Source: Alphaproteobacteria bacterium (lineage in GTDB: Bacteria > Pseudomonadota > Alphaproteobacteria > UBA828). Taken from it: DNA of 64,000 nucleotides. The translations under genes were made by a program, and so were the position numbers. Position 1 is the stretch's first letter. Each line of letters starts with the position of its first letter. Under the pieces are notes generated by a model. The model saw only the letters and a program-made list of their open reading frames with translations, searched no databases and was not told the origin of the DNA. Where the stretch lies: positions 1 to 64,000 of the forward strand of contig WTGU01000069.1 in the NCBI GenBank assembly GCA_011523425.1. The letters are read 5' to 3'. This document shows positions 30,365 to 40,533 of the stretch, one piece after another.

Positions 30365-32032
30365 TTACGCCTCCCGACTGAAGTCCTGGAAGCGGATGTT
30401 GTTGGAGGTGTAGTAGGTCCACCCCTTGATGTCGGAGCGGCGCGCCATCGAGTAGTTCGTGAAGGCGACGAACACCCACGGCGCCTCGCGCATCACGATC
30501 TGCTGCACCTCGTCCATCATCGCGAGGCGCGCATCCATGTCGCTCGTTCTCGCCGCATTGTCGATGAGCTCGTCCACCCGTGCGTTCTCGTAGTTCGAGT
30601 AGTTGATGAACGACTTGGAGTGGAAGTAGAGGTTCATCGAGTAGCCCGGATCCGGGCACCACGGCGAATCGTAGTAGAAGATCATCGGCTGCTTGCGCTC
30701 GGAGACGTTGTTGTAGAACGTCGATGCCGGAATCTTCTTGAGCTGGAGGTTGACCCCGATCTCCTTGAGCGCGCTCTGGAAGAGGATCGCCGTGGTCTCC
30801 TGCGTCGTCACTGCGGCGTTGTAGCCGAGCGTGGTGTCGAAGCCGTCACCGTATCCGGCCCCCTTGAGCAGCTCCCGCGCCAGGTCGAGATTCTGGGTTT
30901 CGTACTCCGAATAGTCCCCGTTGAAGCCCGGATAGATGTCGGGCATGCAGCCGGTGAGCGGGCTCGCCAGGTTCTGGAACACGGTGGAGATGACCTGCTC
31001 CTGCGGGAACGCGAAGTTCATCGCGCGGCGCACGTCGATGTTGTCGAAGGGCGGGATCTTGGCGTTGAGCTCGATGAGCAGCTTGAAGGTCGCGCGGACC
31101 GTGTCGACGCTCACGCCCGGCGCGTTCGCGAGCTGCACCAGCTCCAGCGGCTGCAGGTATTGCGCGATGTCCACCGCGCCGCCCTGCAGAAGCTGGGCCC
31201 GGTTGGCGGACGTGGGCACCTCGCGCAGGATCACCGTGTCCATGGCCGCCTTGCCGCCGTAGTAATCCTCGCGGGCCTTGTAGACCGCCTGGGCGCCCCG
31301 CGTGAGCTGCTCGATGCGGTAGGGGCCGAAGCCGGCGGTCTCGTTCTTCAGGAACTCCTTGGCCCACGGGTCGTCGGAGCCGCCGACTGCCTGGCACTGC
31401 GTGGAATCGTAGATCGGATTGTAGAGGTTCGGCTGCAGCTTCAGCAGCAGCGGGTTCGGATGGTCGAGGTTGAAGGAGACGACGTACTTGTCCTCGGCCT
31501 TGATCTGCTCCTTCCGCTTGAGGCTGATGGTGTTGGCGAAGAAGCCGCCGATCGCGCCCAACTCCAGCTTGCGGTGCCAGGTCCAGACCACGTCCTCGGC
31601 GGTGAGCTCGTTGCCCCAGTTGCTCTTCACGCCTTCGCGCAGCTTGAAGCGGATCCACTGGCTGTTGGGGTCGATCTCCCAGCTTTCGGCGAGCTTGCCC
31701 TTCATGTTCACGCGGCCGGGGCGGTCCGGGTAGTCCTTGATGTCCTCGCGCAGGGCGTCGGGGTCGTCAGGGTCGGGGATCTTCTCGAATTCGACGAGCG
31801 AATCGTAACAGGCAGCCACCGATTCGAAGGTCCCGAGGCTCACGTCGTATTCGCTGTCGAGGCTCTGCGGCGTCGCGGGTGCGGCGATCACCAGAGTCGA
31901 TGCCCGGTCCTGCGCCAAGGCGTCGCGGCCTGCGATCGCCCCCGGCACCGCCGCCGCTGCGGCTGCCGCGGTCGTGCCCTTGAGGAAGGTACGCCGGTCC
32001 AGCGACCAGCGATTGCCCGTCGAATTCGTCAT
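30365..32032 (-). CDS. ABC transporter substrate-binding protein (family 5, Tat-exported)
   Basis: The 555-residue SBP_bac_5 protein has a twin-arginine signal (DRRTFLKG at residues 12-19, Ala-rich core, likely cleavage after ALAQ near 41). Family 5 features include AESWEIDPNSQWIRFKLREG, LTAEDVVWTWHRKLE and the late segment NLYFHSKSFINYSNYEN. Such proteins bind peptides, but also opines, nickel, glycosides or other organics, so the ligand is open. The start at 32032 puts the twin-Arg motif at the normal place. It heads the minus-strand operon. Confidence 0.92.
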   Translation of the reverse strand: MTNSTGNRWSLDRRTFLKGTTAAAAAAAVPGAIAGRDALAQDRASTLVIAAPATPQSLDSEYDVSLGTFESVAACYDSLVEFEKIPDPDDPDALREDIKDYPDRPGRVNMKGKLAESWEIDPNSQWIRFKLREGVKSNWGNELTAEDVVWTWHRKLELGAIGGFFANTISLKRKEQIKAEDKYVVSFNLDHPNPLLLKLQPNLYNPIYDSTQCQAVGGSDDPWAKEFLKNETAGFGPYRIEQLTRGAQAVYKAREDYYGGKAAMDTVILREVPTSANRAQLLQGGAVDIAQYLQPLELVQLANAPGVSVDTVRATFKLLIELNAKIPPFDNIDVRRAMNFAFPQEQVISTVFQNLASPLTGCMPDIYPGFNGDYSEYETQNLDLARELLKGAGYGDGFDTTLGYNAAVTTQETTAILFQSALKEIGVNLQLKKIPASTFYNNVSERKQPMIFYYDSPWCPDPGYSMNLYFHSKSFINYSNYENARVDELIDNAARTSDMDARLAMMDEVQQIVMREAPWVFVAFTNYSMARRSDIKGWTYYTSNNIRFQDFSREA

Positions 32033-32127
32033 GGTGATCTCCCTTGATGAACGGTGCGGGGCCGGTGGCCCCGCAGTCCGCGCCAATATAGGCGAACGCG
32101 CTGCCCGACGCGACGATCATGCGGCAA

Positions 32128-33150
32128 TCACCGGGCGAAGGCGGCGATCATCGCTTCGTGGTTTGCGCGTGTTTCTTCCGGGTCGTCGGGAAAGATCGGG
32201 CATGTCAGGATCACGGTGTCGACGAGACCCTCGAAGGGCGCGAGCTGCGCGCACACCTCGTCGGCCGTTCCCGCCAGCACCAGCGCATCGATCATGTCCT
32301 CCGTCACCGCGTCCAGCATGGCCGGAAAGTCGTTTCGCGCATGGGCCGCGCGAATGCGCTCCTTCTGCTCGGCAAACCCCGCCGGATCGAGAACGATGTC
32401 GAAGTAATCCAGCGTCGCGTAGAAGGCGATCGCATGCCTGACTGACGCACGGGCGCGCGTCCGATCCTCGTGCACGGTACAGGCCTTGAGCGTCGCGATC
32501 TCGAAGGGCACGTCGCTCCGGCCCGCCCGCGCCATGCCGGCGGCGATTCGCGGTCGCACGATGTCGCGGAAATAGGCCGGCGTGTTGAGCGTGTTGGCCA
32601 GCAGGCCATCGCCCACCTCGCCGGCCAGCTCCAGCATCCGCTCCCGCACGGCCGCGAGGTAGATCGGCACCGGCGGGCAGGGCGCGGGGATGAAGCGCCG
32701 GTAGCCGCGAACGCTGACGAACCGGCCGTCATGGTCGATGGCTTTCGTCGGACTCGCGGTCCACATCTTGCGGATGCACCCGACGTACTCGCGCATGCGC
32801 GCAACCGGTTTGTAGTCGGCGAGCCCGTGCCAGTCCCTGTTCCACTCCCGGGGCGCGGTACCGAGGCCCAGCACGAACTTCCGGCCGGTGAGCTCGGCCA
32901 TGGTCATGGCCGCGGTCTCGGTGTGCATCGGCGGGCGCGCGAAGGTGGCGACGGCGGTTCCCAATCGCACCGACTTGACGACGCCGGCCATGGCAGCGAG
33001 CGGCGTGAAGGCATCGCGCCCCAGATCGCTCGACCAGAGACTGTCGGCGCCGGCCTCCTCGGCCATGCGGGCGTAGCGGAGAATCTCGTCCAGCGACAGG
33101 TTGTCGCCGTTGAAGAGAACACCCCACTTGATCCGGCGTTCGGCGGCCAC
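32128..33150 (-). CDS. LLM-class flavin-dependent oxidoreductase
   Basis: The 340-residue luciferase-like (TIM barrel) protein contains KWGVLFNGDNLSLDEILRYA, LGTAVATFARPPMHTETAAM and KFVLGLGTAPREWNRDWHGL. These flavin (FMN or F420) oxidoreductases attack C-N, C-S or ring substrates; the cofactor cannot be read directly. I chose the GTG at 33150 because the strong site GGAGG lies just upstream; an ATG at 33168 would place that ribosome site inside the coding region. It lies between the Opp operon and the divergent second transport operon, so it probably acts on an imported compound. Confidence 0.83.
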   Translation of the reverse strand: MAAERRIKWGVLFNGDNLSLDEILRYARMAEEAGADSLWSSDLGRDAFTPLAAMAGVVKSVRLGTAVATFARPPMHTETAAMTMAELTGRKFVLGLGTAPREWNRDWHGLADYKPVARMREYVGCIRKMWTASPTKAIDHDGRFVSVRGYRRFIPAPCPPVPIYLAAVRERMLELAGEVGDGLLANTLNTPAYFRDIVRPRIAAGMARAGRSDVPFEIATLKACTVHEDRTRARASVRHAIAFYATLDYFDIVLDPAGFAEQKERIRAAHARNDFPAMLDAVTEDMIDALVLAGTADEVCAQLAPFEGLVDTVILTCPIFPDDPEETRANHEAMIAAFAR

Positions 33151-33401
33151 GTCCCCACCTCCTCTCATCGGCTTTCAACGAAGCGGCAGGTCGTCGCCGC
33201 GACCGCGACCGCGCCTCGCGGGCAATCAACACATTAACCCGCACTTCTCGCCACGGTCATGGTCCGTGCGGCGGCGAAACACACTTGCGCCGCCGCGCCC
33301 GCTGACGGCAAGCTTCCCACGCGGCAGTCGGGGGAGGATCGTCGGAAGCGGCGCGCCTCGCAATCAACGGTAGAAGGCTGTCGCGCAGGGAGGGACCGAC
33401 A

Positions 33402-35090
33402 ATGCACATTTCATGGCTGCATCGCCTGCTCGTTGCGTTCGTGGCTGCCATCGGCATGGCCGGTGCGGCGCAGGCCAAGGACCTGCTGGTCCTGGCGGAC
33501 GACATTCCCGCCGGTCTCGACTACGACGGGCCGACGGCCTCGCTGATCCCGACCTACGGCGGCATCGCGAACCTGCTGGAGCCGCTGGTCTACTACGCCC
33601 ACGGCGAGGTGAACGAGGAGGGCGTGCAGCTGCTCGACTTCGACAAGTTCGAGGGAAGGCTCGCGGAATCCTGGACCTACGACCCCGAAACCTTCACCTG
33701 GACCTTCACGCTGCGCCAGGGCGTCAAGGGCTGCAACGGCGCCACCTTCAACGCCGATGACGTGGTCTACACCTTCGCCCGCGCCAAGTCGGTGAGCGGG
33801 GCCGCGCCGATCGGCTGGTTCCTCTCCAACGTCGGCTCGATAGATGGTTTCACGCCGGCTGTCTTCGCGCAGGACGAATCCGGTGCTGCGGCGCGGACGC
33901 TCGGCGACGAGGTCAAGAAGATCGACGACTACACGGTCCAGATCCGCCAGTCGGGGCCGAACCAGCTCTTCCTCCGCGTGCTCACGATCTTCGGCCTCTA
34001 CATCTACGACAAGGAGACCATGGAGGCCAACGCGACCGAGGAGGACCCCTGGAGCCACACCTACAACAACAACGTCAACGCGCCGGGCTTCGGCCCCTGG
34101 TGCCTCGACGACTGGGACAAGGGCGCGGGCTTCACCGTGAAGGCGAACCCGGACTACTACCTCGGCGCGCCGGCTTACGACCGGGTGGTGCTGAGGAAGG
34201 TGCCGCAGAGCGCGAACCGCGTCGCCATCCTGCAGTCGGGCCGGGCGCAGATCGCAGAGCGGCTGACGCCGAAGGAATACGACAGCCTCAGCAAGATCGA
34301 CGGCGTCAAGGTCGTCAGCGCCTACGGCAACGAGAACCTGTTCCTTTACGTGAACTACCAGGTGCCGCCCTACGACAATCTGGCGATGCGCAAGGCGCTG
34401 GCCCATGCGGTGCCCTACGACAAGGTCATCTCGACCAGCTACTTCGGCAAGGCGCGCAAGTGGCCGGGGATGATCCCGACGACCTATCCGGGCTACCACG
34501 AAGCCTCGGTCCAGTACGCCGAGGATCCGGATAAGGCCGGCGCCTACCTCGCCGAGGCCGGCTATCCGGAGGGCCAGGGCCTGGAGGCCTTCCCCGACGC
34601 GCTCCGGATCACCTACATCGCCGAGAAGGAATCGGCCCTCGGCCCCACGGCGACAGTGCTGCAGACGGCGCTCCGCGACGTGGGCATCCCGATGGAGCTC
34701 GATCCCATCCCGCAGACCCAGTACGGCGAGCGCGAGCTGGTCAAGAAGGACATGCCGCTCGGGCTCACCGACCACGTGAAGCCCATCGGCGTCGACGCCG
34801 CCTACGGCATCCTGCTCAGCTACGTGACGGCGGCCAAGGGCGGGATCATGAACGCCATGAACTACAGCAACGAGGCGGTGGACAACGCTCTCTTCTCGAC
34901 CCTGAACGAGGCGGACGACGCCAAGCGCGCGGCGACGCTCGTGGACATTCAGGAGACGCTGATGGAGGAGCTCGCGATGGTGCCGATCCTCGAATACAAG
35001 ACCCACTGGGCGACGTCGGCGGACGTCACCGGGGTCGTCTGGCACCCGGACAACGCGCTCCACTATTACGACTTCCGCCCGGCCGAGTAG
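33402..35090 (+). CDS. ABC transporter substrate-binding protein (family 5, Sec-exported)
   Basis: The 562-residue SBP_bac_5 protein has a Sec signal peptide (residues 1-25, AQA before KDLLVLADD). Typical features are LAESWTYDPETFTWTFTLRQ, FNADDVVYTFARAKSV and VPPYDNLAMRKALAHAVPYD. GGAGGG lies about 8 bases before the ATG. It begins a plus-strand operon with an isochorismatase, two permeases, a fused ATPase and catabolic enzymes; the ligand is presumably the substrate of those enzymes. It is distinct from the Tat-exported protein of the opposite operon. Confidence 0.92.
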   Translation: MHISWLHRLLVAFVAAIGMAGAAQAKDLLVLADDIPAGLDYDGPTASLIPTYGGIANLLEPLVYYAHGEVNEEGVQLLDFDKFEGRLAESWTYDPETFTWTFTLRQGVKGCNGATFNADDVVYTFARAKSVSGAAPIGWFLSNVGSIDGFTPAVFAQDESGAAARTLGDEVKKIDDYTVQIRQSGPNQLFLRVLTIFGLYIYDKETMEANATEEDPWSHTYNNNVNAPGFGPWCLDDWDKGAGFTVKANPDYYLGAPAYDRVVLRKVPQSANRVAILQSGRAQIAERLTPKEYDSLSKIDGVKVVSAYGNENLFLYVNYQVPPYDNLAMRKALAHAVPYDKVISTSYFGKARKWPGMIPTTYPGYHEASVQYAEDPDKAGAYLAEAGYPEGQGLEAFPDALRITYIAEKESALGPTATVLQTALRDVGIPMELDPIPQTQYGERELVKKDMPLGLTDHVKPIGVDAAYGILLSYVTAAKGGIMNAMNYSNEAVDNALFSTLNEADDAKRAATLVDIQETLMEELAMVPILEYKTHWATSADVTGVVWHPDNALHYYDFRPAE

Positions 35091-35107
35091 GGCGCCGAGC
35101 GGGAGGC

Positions 35108-35734
35108 ATGACGGTGGAGATGGAGCTTACCAAGGAGCGCACGGCGCTCGTCGTCATCGACATGCAGCGGGCCTTCCTCGAGGACGAGGGCTCGCTGGCG
35201 AAGGCGGGAATCGACATCACGGGGCTGAAGGCGGCGCTCGAGCCGTGCCGGCGGCTCCTCGCGTCGGCCCGCCAGGCCGGGGTGCCGGTGATTCACACCC
35301 GCTACGTCTACCGGCCGGACTACGCCGACGGCGGCATCCTCGTGAACTACATCATGCCGCAACTCCGAGAGGTGGACTCGCTCGCCGCCGGCACGCCGGA
35401 CATCGAGATCGTCGACGAGCTCGCGCCGGTGGACGGCGAGACGGTGATCGACAAGAACCGGCCGAGCGCCTTCTACGCCACCAATATCGAGCCGCTGCTG
35501 AACGGACTCGGGGTCGATAGCCTCGTCGTCTGCGGCGTGACCACGAACATCTGCGTCGAGACCACGGTGCGCGACGCAAGCCAGCGCGACTACAAGGTCT
35601 TCGTGCCGAAGGATGCGACCGGCGAGCTGGAGCAGCTCCGCTACGACGGCGCGCTTGCCGGCATGGCCTGGGTGTTTGCCAAGATCGTGGACACCGACGA
35701 CGTGATCAGCGTCTGGGGTCAGGGCAACCGGTGA
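35108..35734 (+). CDS. Isochorismatase-family cysteine hydrolase
   Basis: The 208-residue protein has the cysteine-hydrolase triad: Asp in VVIDMQRAFL, Lys in VIDKNRPSAFYAT and Cys in TNICVETTVRDA, with the typical cis-peptide region VCGVTTN. Members include RutB-like (per)ureidoacrylate amidohydrolases, N-carbamoylsarcosine amidase and biuret hydrolase, so amide or urea cleavage is likely. It lies 17 bases after the binding-protein gene and 65 before the permease, so its substrate may be the transported compound. Confidence 0.87.
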   Translation: MTVEMELTKERTALVVIDMQRAFLEDEGSLAKAGIDITGLKAALEPCRRLLASARQAGVPVIHTRYVYRPDYADGGILVNYIMPQLREVDSLAAGTPDIEIVDELAPVDGETVIDKNRPSAFYATNIEPLLNGLGVDSLVVCGVTTNICVETTVRDASQRDYKVFVPKDATGELEQLRYDGALAGMAWVFAKIVDTDDVISVWGQGNR

Positions 35735-35799
35735 GCGAACGGCCGGCGGCCCGGCGGCGGCCGGCGGCCATACACTGACAAGGCCGCTGCTCTCGCGCC

Positions 35800-36831
35800 A
35801 TGATCGGCCGCTTCGTCCTCCGCCGCCTCGGGATCGCCGTGCTTCAGCTGCTCGGCGTGGCGCTTGCCGTCTTCTTCCTCATCAGGCTGCTGCCGGCCGA
35901 TCCCGTCGCCCGGCTGGTGGGGCTCAACGCCAGCGAGGAGGCGTACGCCCAGGCCGAGCGCACCCTCGGCCTCGACCGGCCCGTCGCCGATCAGCTCCTG
36001 AGCTTTCTCGGGCTTTCCTCCGACAGGGGCGCAGACGGGCTGGCCGACGGCAGCCTCGGCCTCTCCTGGGTGACAGGCGATCCGGTATTCCTCGAAATCG
36101 GGCGCTTCCTGCCGGTCACGCTGGAGCTGGTCACGCTCGCGCTGCTGATCTCGTTCCTGATCGCCATCCCGCTCGGCATGGCGAGCGCGACCAAGCCGGG
36201 CGGCATCGCCGACCGCATCGCCTTCGTCTGGGGCCTCTTTGCCGGCGCCCAGCCGGACTACTGGTGGGGGCTGCTGTTCGTCTTCCTCTTCTTCTTCATT
36301 CTCGGCATCGCGCCGCCGCCGCTCGGCCGCATCGACCCGCTGCTCATCGAGCCGAGCGTCATCACGGGCTTCCTCACCGTCGATTCGCTGCTGCAGGGAC
36401 GGCTCGACACGTTCGTCTCGTCCCTCCATCACCTGATGCTGCCGATTCTGACCCAGGTGTTCGTGGTCTCCGGCGCCATCACCAAGATGGTGCGGCAGAA
36501 CATGGTCCGCGCGCTGCAGTCGGACTACATCCTCTACGCCCGCTGCTGCGGCCTCTCCAAGCGGGAGGTCGGGCGCTACGCGCTCCGCGCCGCGCTGACG
36601 CCGGCGGTCACGCTGGTCGGCATCTTCTACGGCGTGCTGCTGAGCGCCGCCGTCACCGTGGAGCTTGTGTTCTCGCTGGGTGGCATCGGCGAGTACGCGA
36701 TCCGCTCCATCCTCTCCTTCGATTACCCGGCGATCCAGGGCGTGGTGTTGATCGTGGCGCTGGTGTCCCTGCTCATCTATCTGCTGCTCGACATCATCCA
36801 CGCCTACCTCGATCCCCGGGTGAAGTATTGA
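35800..36831 (+). CDS. ABC transporter permease (DppB/OppB-like)
   Basis: The 343-residue permease has the OppB N terminus (MIGRFVLRRLGIAVLQLLGV, RLLPADPVARLVG), six spans and the coupling loop YARCCGLSKREVGRYALRAA. It is 16 bases before the second permease gene. Together with the binding protein at 33402 and the fused ATPase at 37771 it forms a complete second importer. Confidence 0.93.
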   Translation: MIGRFVLRRLGIAVLQLLGVALAVFFLIRLLPADPVARLVGLNASEEAYAQAERTLGLDRPVADQLLSFLGLSSDRGADGLADGSLGLSWVTGDPVFLEIGRFLPVTLELVTLALLISFLIAIPLGMASATKPGGIADRIAFVWGLFAGAQPDYWWGLLFVFLFFFILGIAPPPLGRIDPLLIEPSVITGFLTVDSLLQGRLDTFVSSLHHLMLPILTQVFVVSGAITKMVRQNMVRALQSDYILYARCCGLSKREVGRYALRAALTPAVTLVGIFYGVLLSAAVTVELVFSLGGIGEYAIRSILSFDYPAIQGVVLIVALVSLLIYLLLDIIHAYLDPRVKY

Positions 36832-36847
36832 GCGGGGCGGGCGCAGC

Positions 36848-37774
36848 ATGACCGATCTCACGGGCGCACCGAACTCCGCACTGCCGGCGGTGGACCGCCG
36901 CAGCCTCCTCGCCCGGCTGCGCAGCGACCGCTTCTTTCTCGTCGGCGCCGTGATCGTCGTGCTCTCGCTCTTTCTCGCGGCCTTCGGCCCGCTCATCAGC
37001 CCCTACGACCCGCTGCGGTCGACCGGCGAGATCTCGACGCCGCCGCCGCCCATCGAGACCTGGCCGCGCCTCCTCTACGAGACGGTGAGCGGGCAGCGCG
37101 AGGCCCCGCCGCACTGGTTCGGCACGGACCAGTCCGGCCTCGACGTCTTTTCGCGCGTGATCTCGGCGCCGCGCGCGGACATGACCATCGCGCTCGGAGG
37201 GGCGCTGATCTCGCTGGTGATCGGCACCTTCCTCGGGCTGCTCGCAGGCTTCTATCGCAACTGGGCCACCGAGTTCATGATGCGAATCTCGGACGTGCTG
37301 CAGTCCTTCCCGGTCTTCATCACCGCGATGATCCTGGTCGCCCTCTCGGGCCGCCAGACAGGCAACCTGGTGCTGGCCCTGGCGCTGGTCTACACGCCGA
37401 TCTTCGTGCGCCTCACCCGCGCCGAGGTGATGGCGCAGAGTTCGCGCGGCTACGTGCAGGCGGCGCTCGCGGTCGGCAACTCGCGCTGGACCATCGCGAT
37501 CAAGCACGTGCTGCCCAACTCGCTCGTACCCTCGCTGGTGCAGATGTCGGTCACCATCGGTTTCGCGATCATCCTGACGGCCGGGCTGAGCTTCGTCGGC
37601 GCGGGCGTGCGCCCGCCGACACCCGAATGGGGCAGCATGATCTCCATCGGCGCGCCGCAGTTGATTCTGGGCGAGTGGTGGCCCTCGGTCTTCCCCGGCG
37701 TCGCCATCTCGCTGACGGTGCTGGGCTACGCCTTCGTCGGCCACACCATCGAAGCCGAGTTCCGCGAGACATGA
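36848..37774 (+). CDS. ABC transporter permease (DppC/OppC-like)
   Basis: The 308-residue permease has an N-terminal anchor helix (FFLVGAVIVVLSLFLAAFG), the periplasmic HWFGTDQSGLDVFSRV element and the coupling loop YVQAALAVGNSRWTIAIKHV. Its stop overlaps the start of the ATPase gene in ATGA. Confidence 0.93.
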   Translation: MTDLTGAPNSALPAVDRRSLLARLRSDRFFLVGAVIVVLSLFLAAFGPLISPYDPLRSTGEISTPPPPIETWPRLLYETVSGQREAPPHWFGTDQSGLDVFSRVISAPRADMTIALGGALISLVIGTFLGLLAGFYRNWATEFMMRISDVLQSFPVFITAMILVALSGRQTGNLVLALALVYTPIFVRLTRAEVMAQSSRGYVQAALAVGNSRWTIAIKHVLPNSLVPSLVQMSVTIGFAIILTAGLSFVGAGVRPPTPEWGSMISIGAPQLILGEWWPSVFPGVAISLTVLGYAFVGHTIEAEFRET

Positions 37775-39615
37775 GCGCCGAGGCTTTGCACGCCGCTGCC
37801 GGCGGCACCGACCGGATTCTCTCGGTGCACGGCCTCACGGTTGCGTTCGCCGGGAGCCAGGGCGCCGAGCACGTCGCGGTGAAGGACTTTTCGCTCACCA
37901 TCGGCGCGGGCGAGTTCGTCGGCGTCATGGGAGAGCCCGGCTGTGGCAAGTCGACCGCGGCGATCGCCATGATGGGCCTGGTACGCCCGCCCGGCCGCAT
38001 CGTCTCGGGCGAGGTGCACTATCTGGGCCACGACCTGCTGGCCATGAGCGATGCGGAGCTCGATTCCATCCGTGGCAAGGACATCGGGCTCATCGTGCAG
38101 AGCCCGCGCACCTCGCTCCATCCGATGCTGACGGTGGGTCGGCAGATCGAGAACGTCTACCGGGCGCACAACCGCGTGAGCCGCAGGGCCGCGCGGGCGC
38201 GCGCCATCGAGATGCTGCAGCTCGTCGGGATCAACGACCCCGAGCGGCGGGTGAAGTCCTACCCCCACGAGCTCTCCACGGGCATGACCCAGCGCGTGCT
38301 CATCGCCATGGCCATGAGCTCCGGCCCGAAGCTCCTGATCGCGGACGAGCCCACCAGCGGCCTCGACGTGACGATCCAGGCGCAGTTCCTCGACCAGATG
38401 TGGGAGGCGGCGAACCGCACCGGCTCCGCCGTGCTGGTGGTGACGCAGGACCTCGGCATCGTCGCGAACTACTGCGACCGCGTGGTCATCATGGAGCGCG
38501 GCGAGATCGTCGAGGCCAGTGCCGTGCGGGACTTCTTCACGGCGCCCGCGCACGACTACAGCCGGCGCATCCTTTCTCTGCAGCGCGAGAGCGCGGCCAG
38601 CCTGGCGGATACACCCGAAGCGCAACAGGCAACCGCTGAGCCGCTGGTCTCGGTGGAGGGTCTCGCCAAGGAATTCGACATCCGCGGCTCCAAGGACAAG
38701 GTCCACGCCGCCGACGATGTCTCCTTCGCCGTCCATCGCGGCGAGGCGATCGGCCTCGTCGGCGAGAGCGGCTCGGGCAAGACCACGGTCGGCCGCTGCA
38801 TCGTGCGCCTGGAGGAGCCGACCCGGGGCACGGTTCGCTACGGGGACGAGATCGTCAGCGACCTCGCGCAGCGGGAATTCACGCCGTTCCGCAACGACAT
38901 GCAGATCGTCTTCCAGGACCCGACGGATTCGATGAACCCGCGCTGGAGCGTCGAGCAGGTCCTGACGGAGCCGCTCGACCTGCACACGACGCTGTCCGCG
39001 GCGGAGAAGCGCAAGCGCGTGACGGCGCTGATGAGGATGGTGGGGATCGATCCGGCCGTGCGCGAGGTCAAGCCGCGCCAGCTCGGCGCCGGCCGCCAGC
39101 AACGCATCGCCATCGCCCGCGCGCTCGCCACCGAGCCCGCCTTCATCGTGCTCGACGAGCCGACCTCGGCGCTGAGCCCGGAGACCCGCGCCGAGATCAT
39201 CGAGCTCCTGATCCGGCTCTCGCGCGAGCTCGACATCGCCTATCTCTTCATCTCCCACGATCTGACCACGATCGAGCGCGTCTGCGACCGCATCGTGGTG
39301 ATGTACCTCGGGCAGGTGGTCGAGACCGGCACACGCACGGAGGTGTTCCGGGCGCCGCTGCACCCCTATTCTCGGGTGCTGCTGGCTTCGCACCTCTTTC
39401 CCGACATCGCCGACCGGCGGGTCGACCGGCCCGAGCGCGTGACGCTCAAGGGCGAGATACCGAGCCCGGTCTCGCTGCCGGAGGGCTGCTATCTTTACGG
39501 GCGTTGCCCGAACCAGGTGGAGCGCTGCCGCGCCATGCCGCAGACGCTCGAAGAGGTGTCGCCGGGCCGCTCGGTGCGCTGCTGGCGTGCGGTGGCAGGC
39601 GAGCTTCCGGGCTAG
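37771..39615 (+). CDS. Fused double ATPase of Dpp/Opp-type ABC transporter
   Basis: This 614-residue protein joins two ATPase domains, equivalent to DppD (about 1-280) and DppF (about 285-614), so no second ATPase gene is needed. Domain 1 has Walker [10 protein letters not shown], signature LSTGM and Walker [10 protein letters not shown], but Gln for His in the H-loop (VTQDLG). Domain 2 has Walker [10 protein letters not shown], signature LGAGRQQR, Walker [10 protein letters not shown] and the H-loop ISHDLT, plus the C-terminal [15 protein letters not shown]. Hydrolysis is probably unequal between domains. The start overlaps the permease stop by 4 bases. Confidence 0.92.
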   Translation: MSAEALHAAAGGTDRILSVHGLTVAFAGSQGAEHVAVKDFSLTIGAGEFVGVMGEPGCGKSTAAIAMMGLVRPPGRIVSGEVHYLGHDLLAMSDAELDSIRGKDIGLIVQSPRTSLHPMLTVGRQIENVYRAHNRVSRRAARARAIEMLQLVGINDPERRVKSYPHELSTGMTQRVLIAMAMSSGPKLLIADEPTSGLDVTIQAQFLDQMWEAANRTGSAVLVVTQDLGIVANYCDRVVIMERGEIVEASAVRDFFTAPAHDYSRRILSLQRESAASLADTPEAQQATAEPLVSVEGLAKEFDIRGSKDKVHAADDVSFAVHRGEAIGLVGESGSGKTTVGRCIVRLEEPTRGTVRYGDEIVSDLAQREFTPFRNDMQIVFQDPTDSMNPRWSVEQVLTEPLDLHTTLSAAEKRKRVTALMRMVGIDPAVREVKPRQLGAGRQQRIAIARALATEPAFIVLDEPTSALSPETRAEIIELLIRLSRELDIAYLFISHDLTTIERVCDRIVVMYLGQVVETGTRTEVFRAPLHPYSRVLLASHLFPDIADRRVDRPERVTLKGEIPSPVSLPEGCYLYGRCPNQVERCRAMPQTLEEVSPGRSVRCWRAVAGELPG

Positions 39616-39651
39616 GATCGAGAAAGGACACAAAATGCAGGGGCAGTTGCG

Positions 39652-40524
39652 ATGAAGGCAATCGATATCGTCGTCAACCCGTACACGCCGCAGGAGGTGG
39701 AGCAGGGCCAGACCGGGATCGACGCGGTTTTCCAGGACCAGATTAGGATGCCGGCGGAAATGCGCGGCGGCGTCACCGTCGACGACTATGTCGAGAAGAT
39801 GAACCGCGCCGATATCGAGCTCTCGCTGATGATCGCGGTGCGCGCCGGCGACATGCGGCTTGCCGGCTCGTTCGAGATTTCCTACGAGCGGGTCCACGAG
39901 ATCTGCCGGAGCCACCCCACCCGCTTCGCCGGGCTCGCAGGCGTGGATCCCTATCGCGGCATGCAGGGCCTGCGCGACCTGGAGTACGGGGTGAAGGAGC
40001 TGGGCTTCGTCGGCGCCCACCTTTATCCGCACTGGTTCGAGCTCGCGCCCGACGACGCCAAGTACTATCCCTACTATGCCAAGTGCTGCGAGCTCGACGT
40101 GCCCATCATGATGCAGGTGGGCCACAGCCTGGTGTACCAGCGCGAGCGCCGGATGCGCAGCGTGGGGCGCCCGATCTGCCTTGATCAGGTGGCCTGCGAC
40201 TTCCCCGAGCTCAAGCTGCTCGGCATCCACATCGGCATTCCCTGGACCGACGAGATGATCTCGATGGCGTGGAAGCACCAGCACGTCTACATCGGCGTCG
40301 ATGCCTACGCGCCGCGCTACTGGCCGCCGCAGCTCATCCACTATCTGAATACCTACGGCCGCCAGAAGGTGCTGTTCGGCACCGACTGGCCGGTGATCGA
40401 CCCGGAACGTGCGGTGGCCGAGATCGCCGAGCTCGACCTCCGCCCGGAGGCCTACAAGGCGCTGATGCGGGAGAACGCGCTGCGCGTCTTCAGGCTGCCG
40501 CAGGTGGCGGTACAGGGCGGCTGA
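39652..40524 (+). CDS. Amidohydrolase-2 family protein lacking the N-terminal HxH metal pair
   Basis: The 290-residue protein has the TIM-barrel pattern of PF04909 (ACMSD / resorcylate decarboxylase group): GLAGVDPYRGMQGL, GAHLYPHWFEL, MMQVGHSLVYQ and the terminal Asp in LFGTDWPVIDPE. The first strand, normally IDxHxH, reads IDIVVNPYTP, so both His are replaced. Metal binding by this copy is therefore in doubt. It is followed by a CoA-ligase gene after 9 bases, suggesting hydrolytic or decarboxylative processing of a ring or acyl compound before CoA activation. The exact reaction is unknown. Confidence 0.8.
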   Translation: MKAIDIVVNPYTPQEVEQGQTGIDAVFQDQIRMPAEMRGGVTVDDYVEKMNRADIELSLMIAVRAGDMRLAGSFEISYERVHEICRSHPTRFAGLAGVDPYRGMQGLRDLEYGVKELGFVGAHLYPHWFELAPDDAKYYPYYAKCCELDVPIMMQVGHSLVYQRERRMRSVGRPICLDQVACDFPELKLLGIHIGIPWTDEMISMAWKHQHVYIGVDAYAPRYWPPQLIHYLNTYGRQKVLFGTDWPVIDPERAVAEIAELDLRPEAYKALMRENALRVFRLPQVAVQGG

Positions 40525-40533
40525 GGCCACGCC

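Noticed and set aside
32128..35734. A Rut-type pyrimidine ring-opening pathway (LLM plus isochorismatase)
   Set aside because: The LLM protein lacks RutA-like N-terminal sequence, the two genes are in divergent operons, and rutC-F-like genes are absent.
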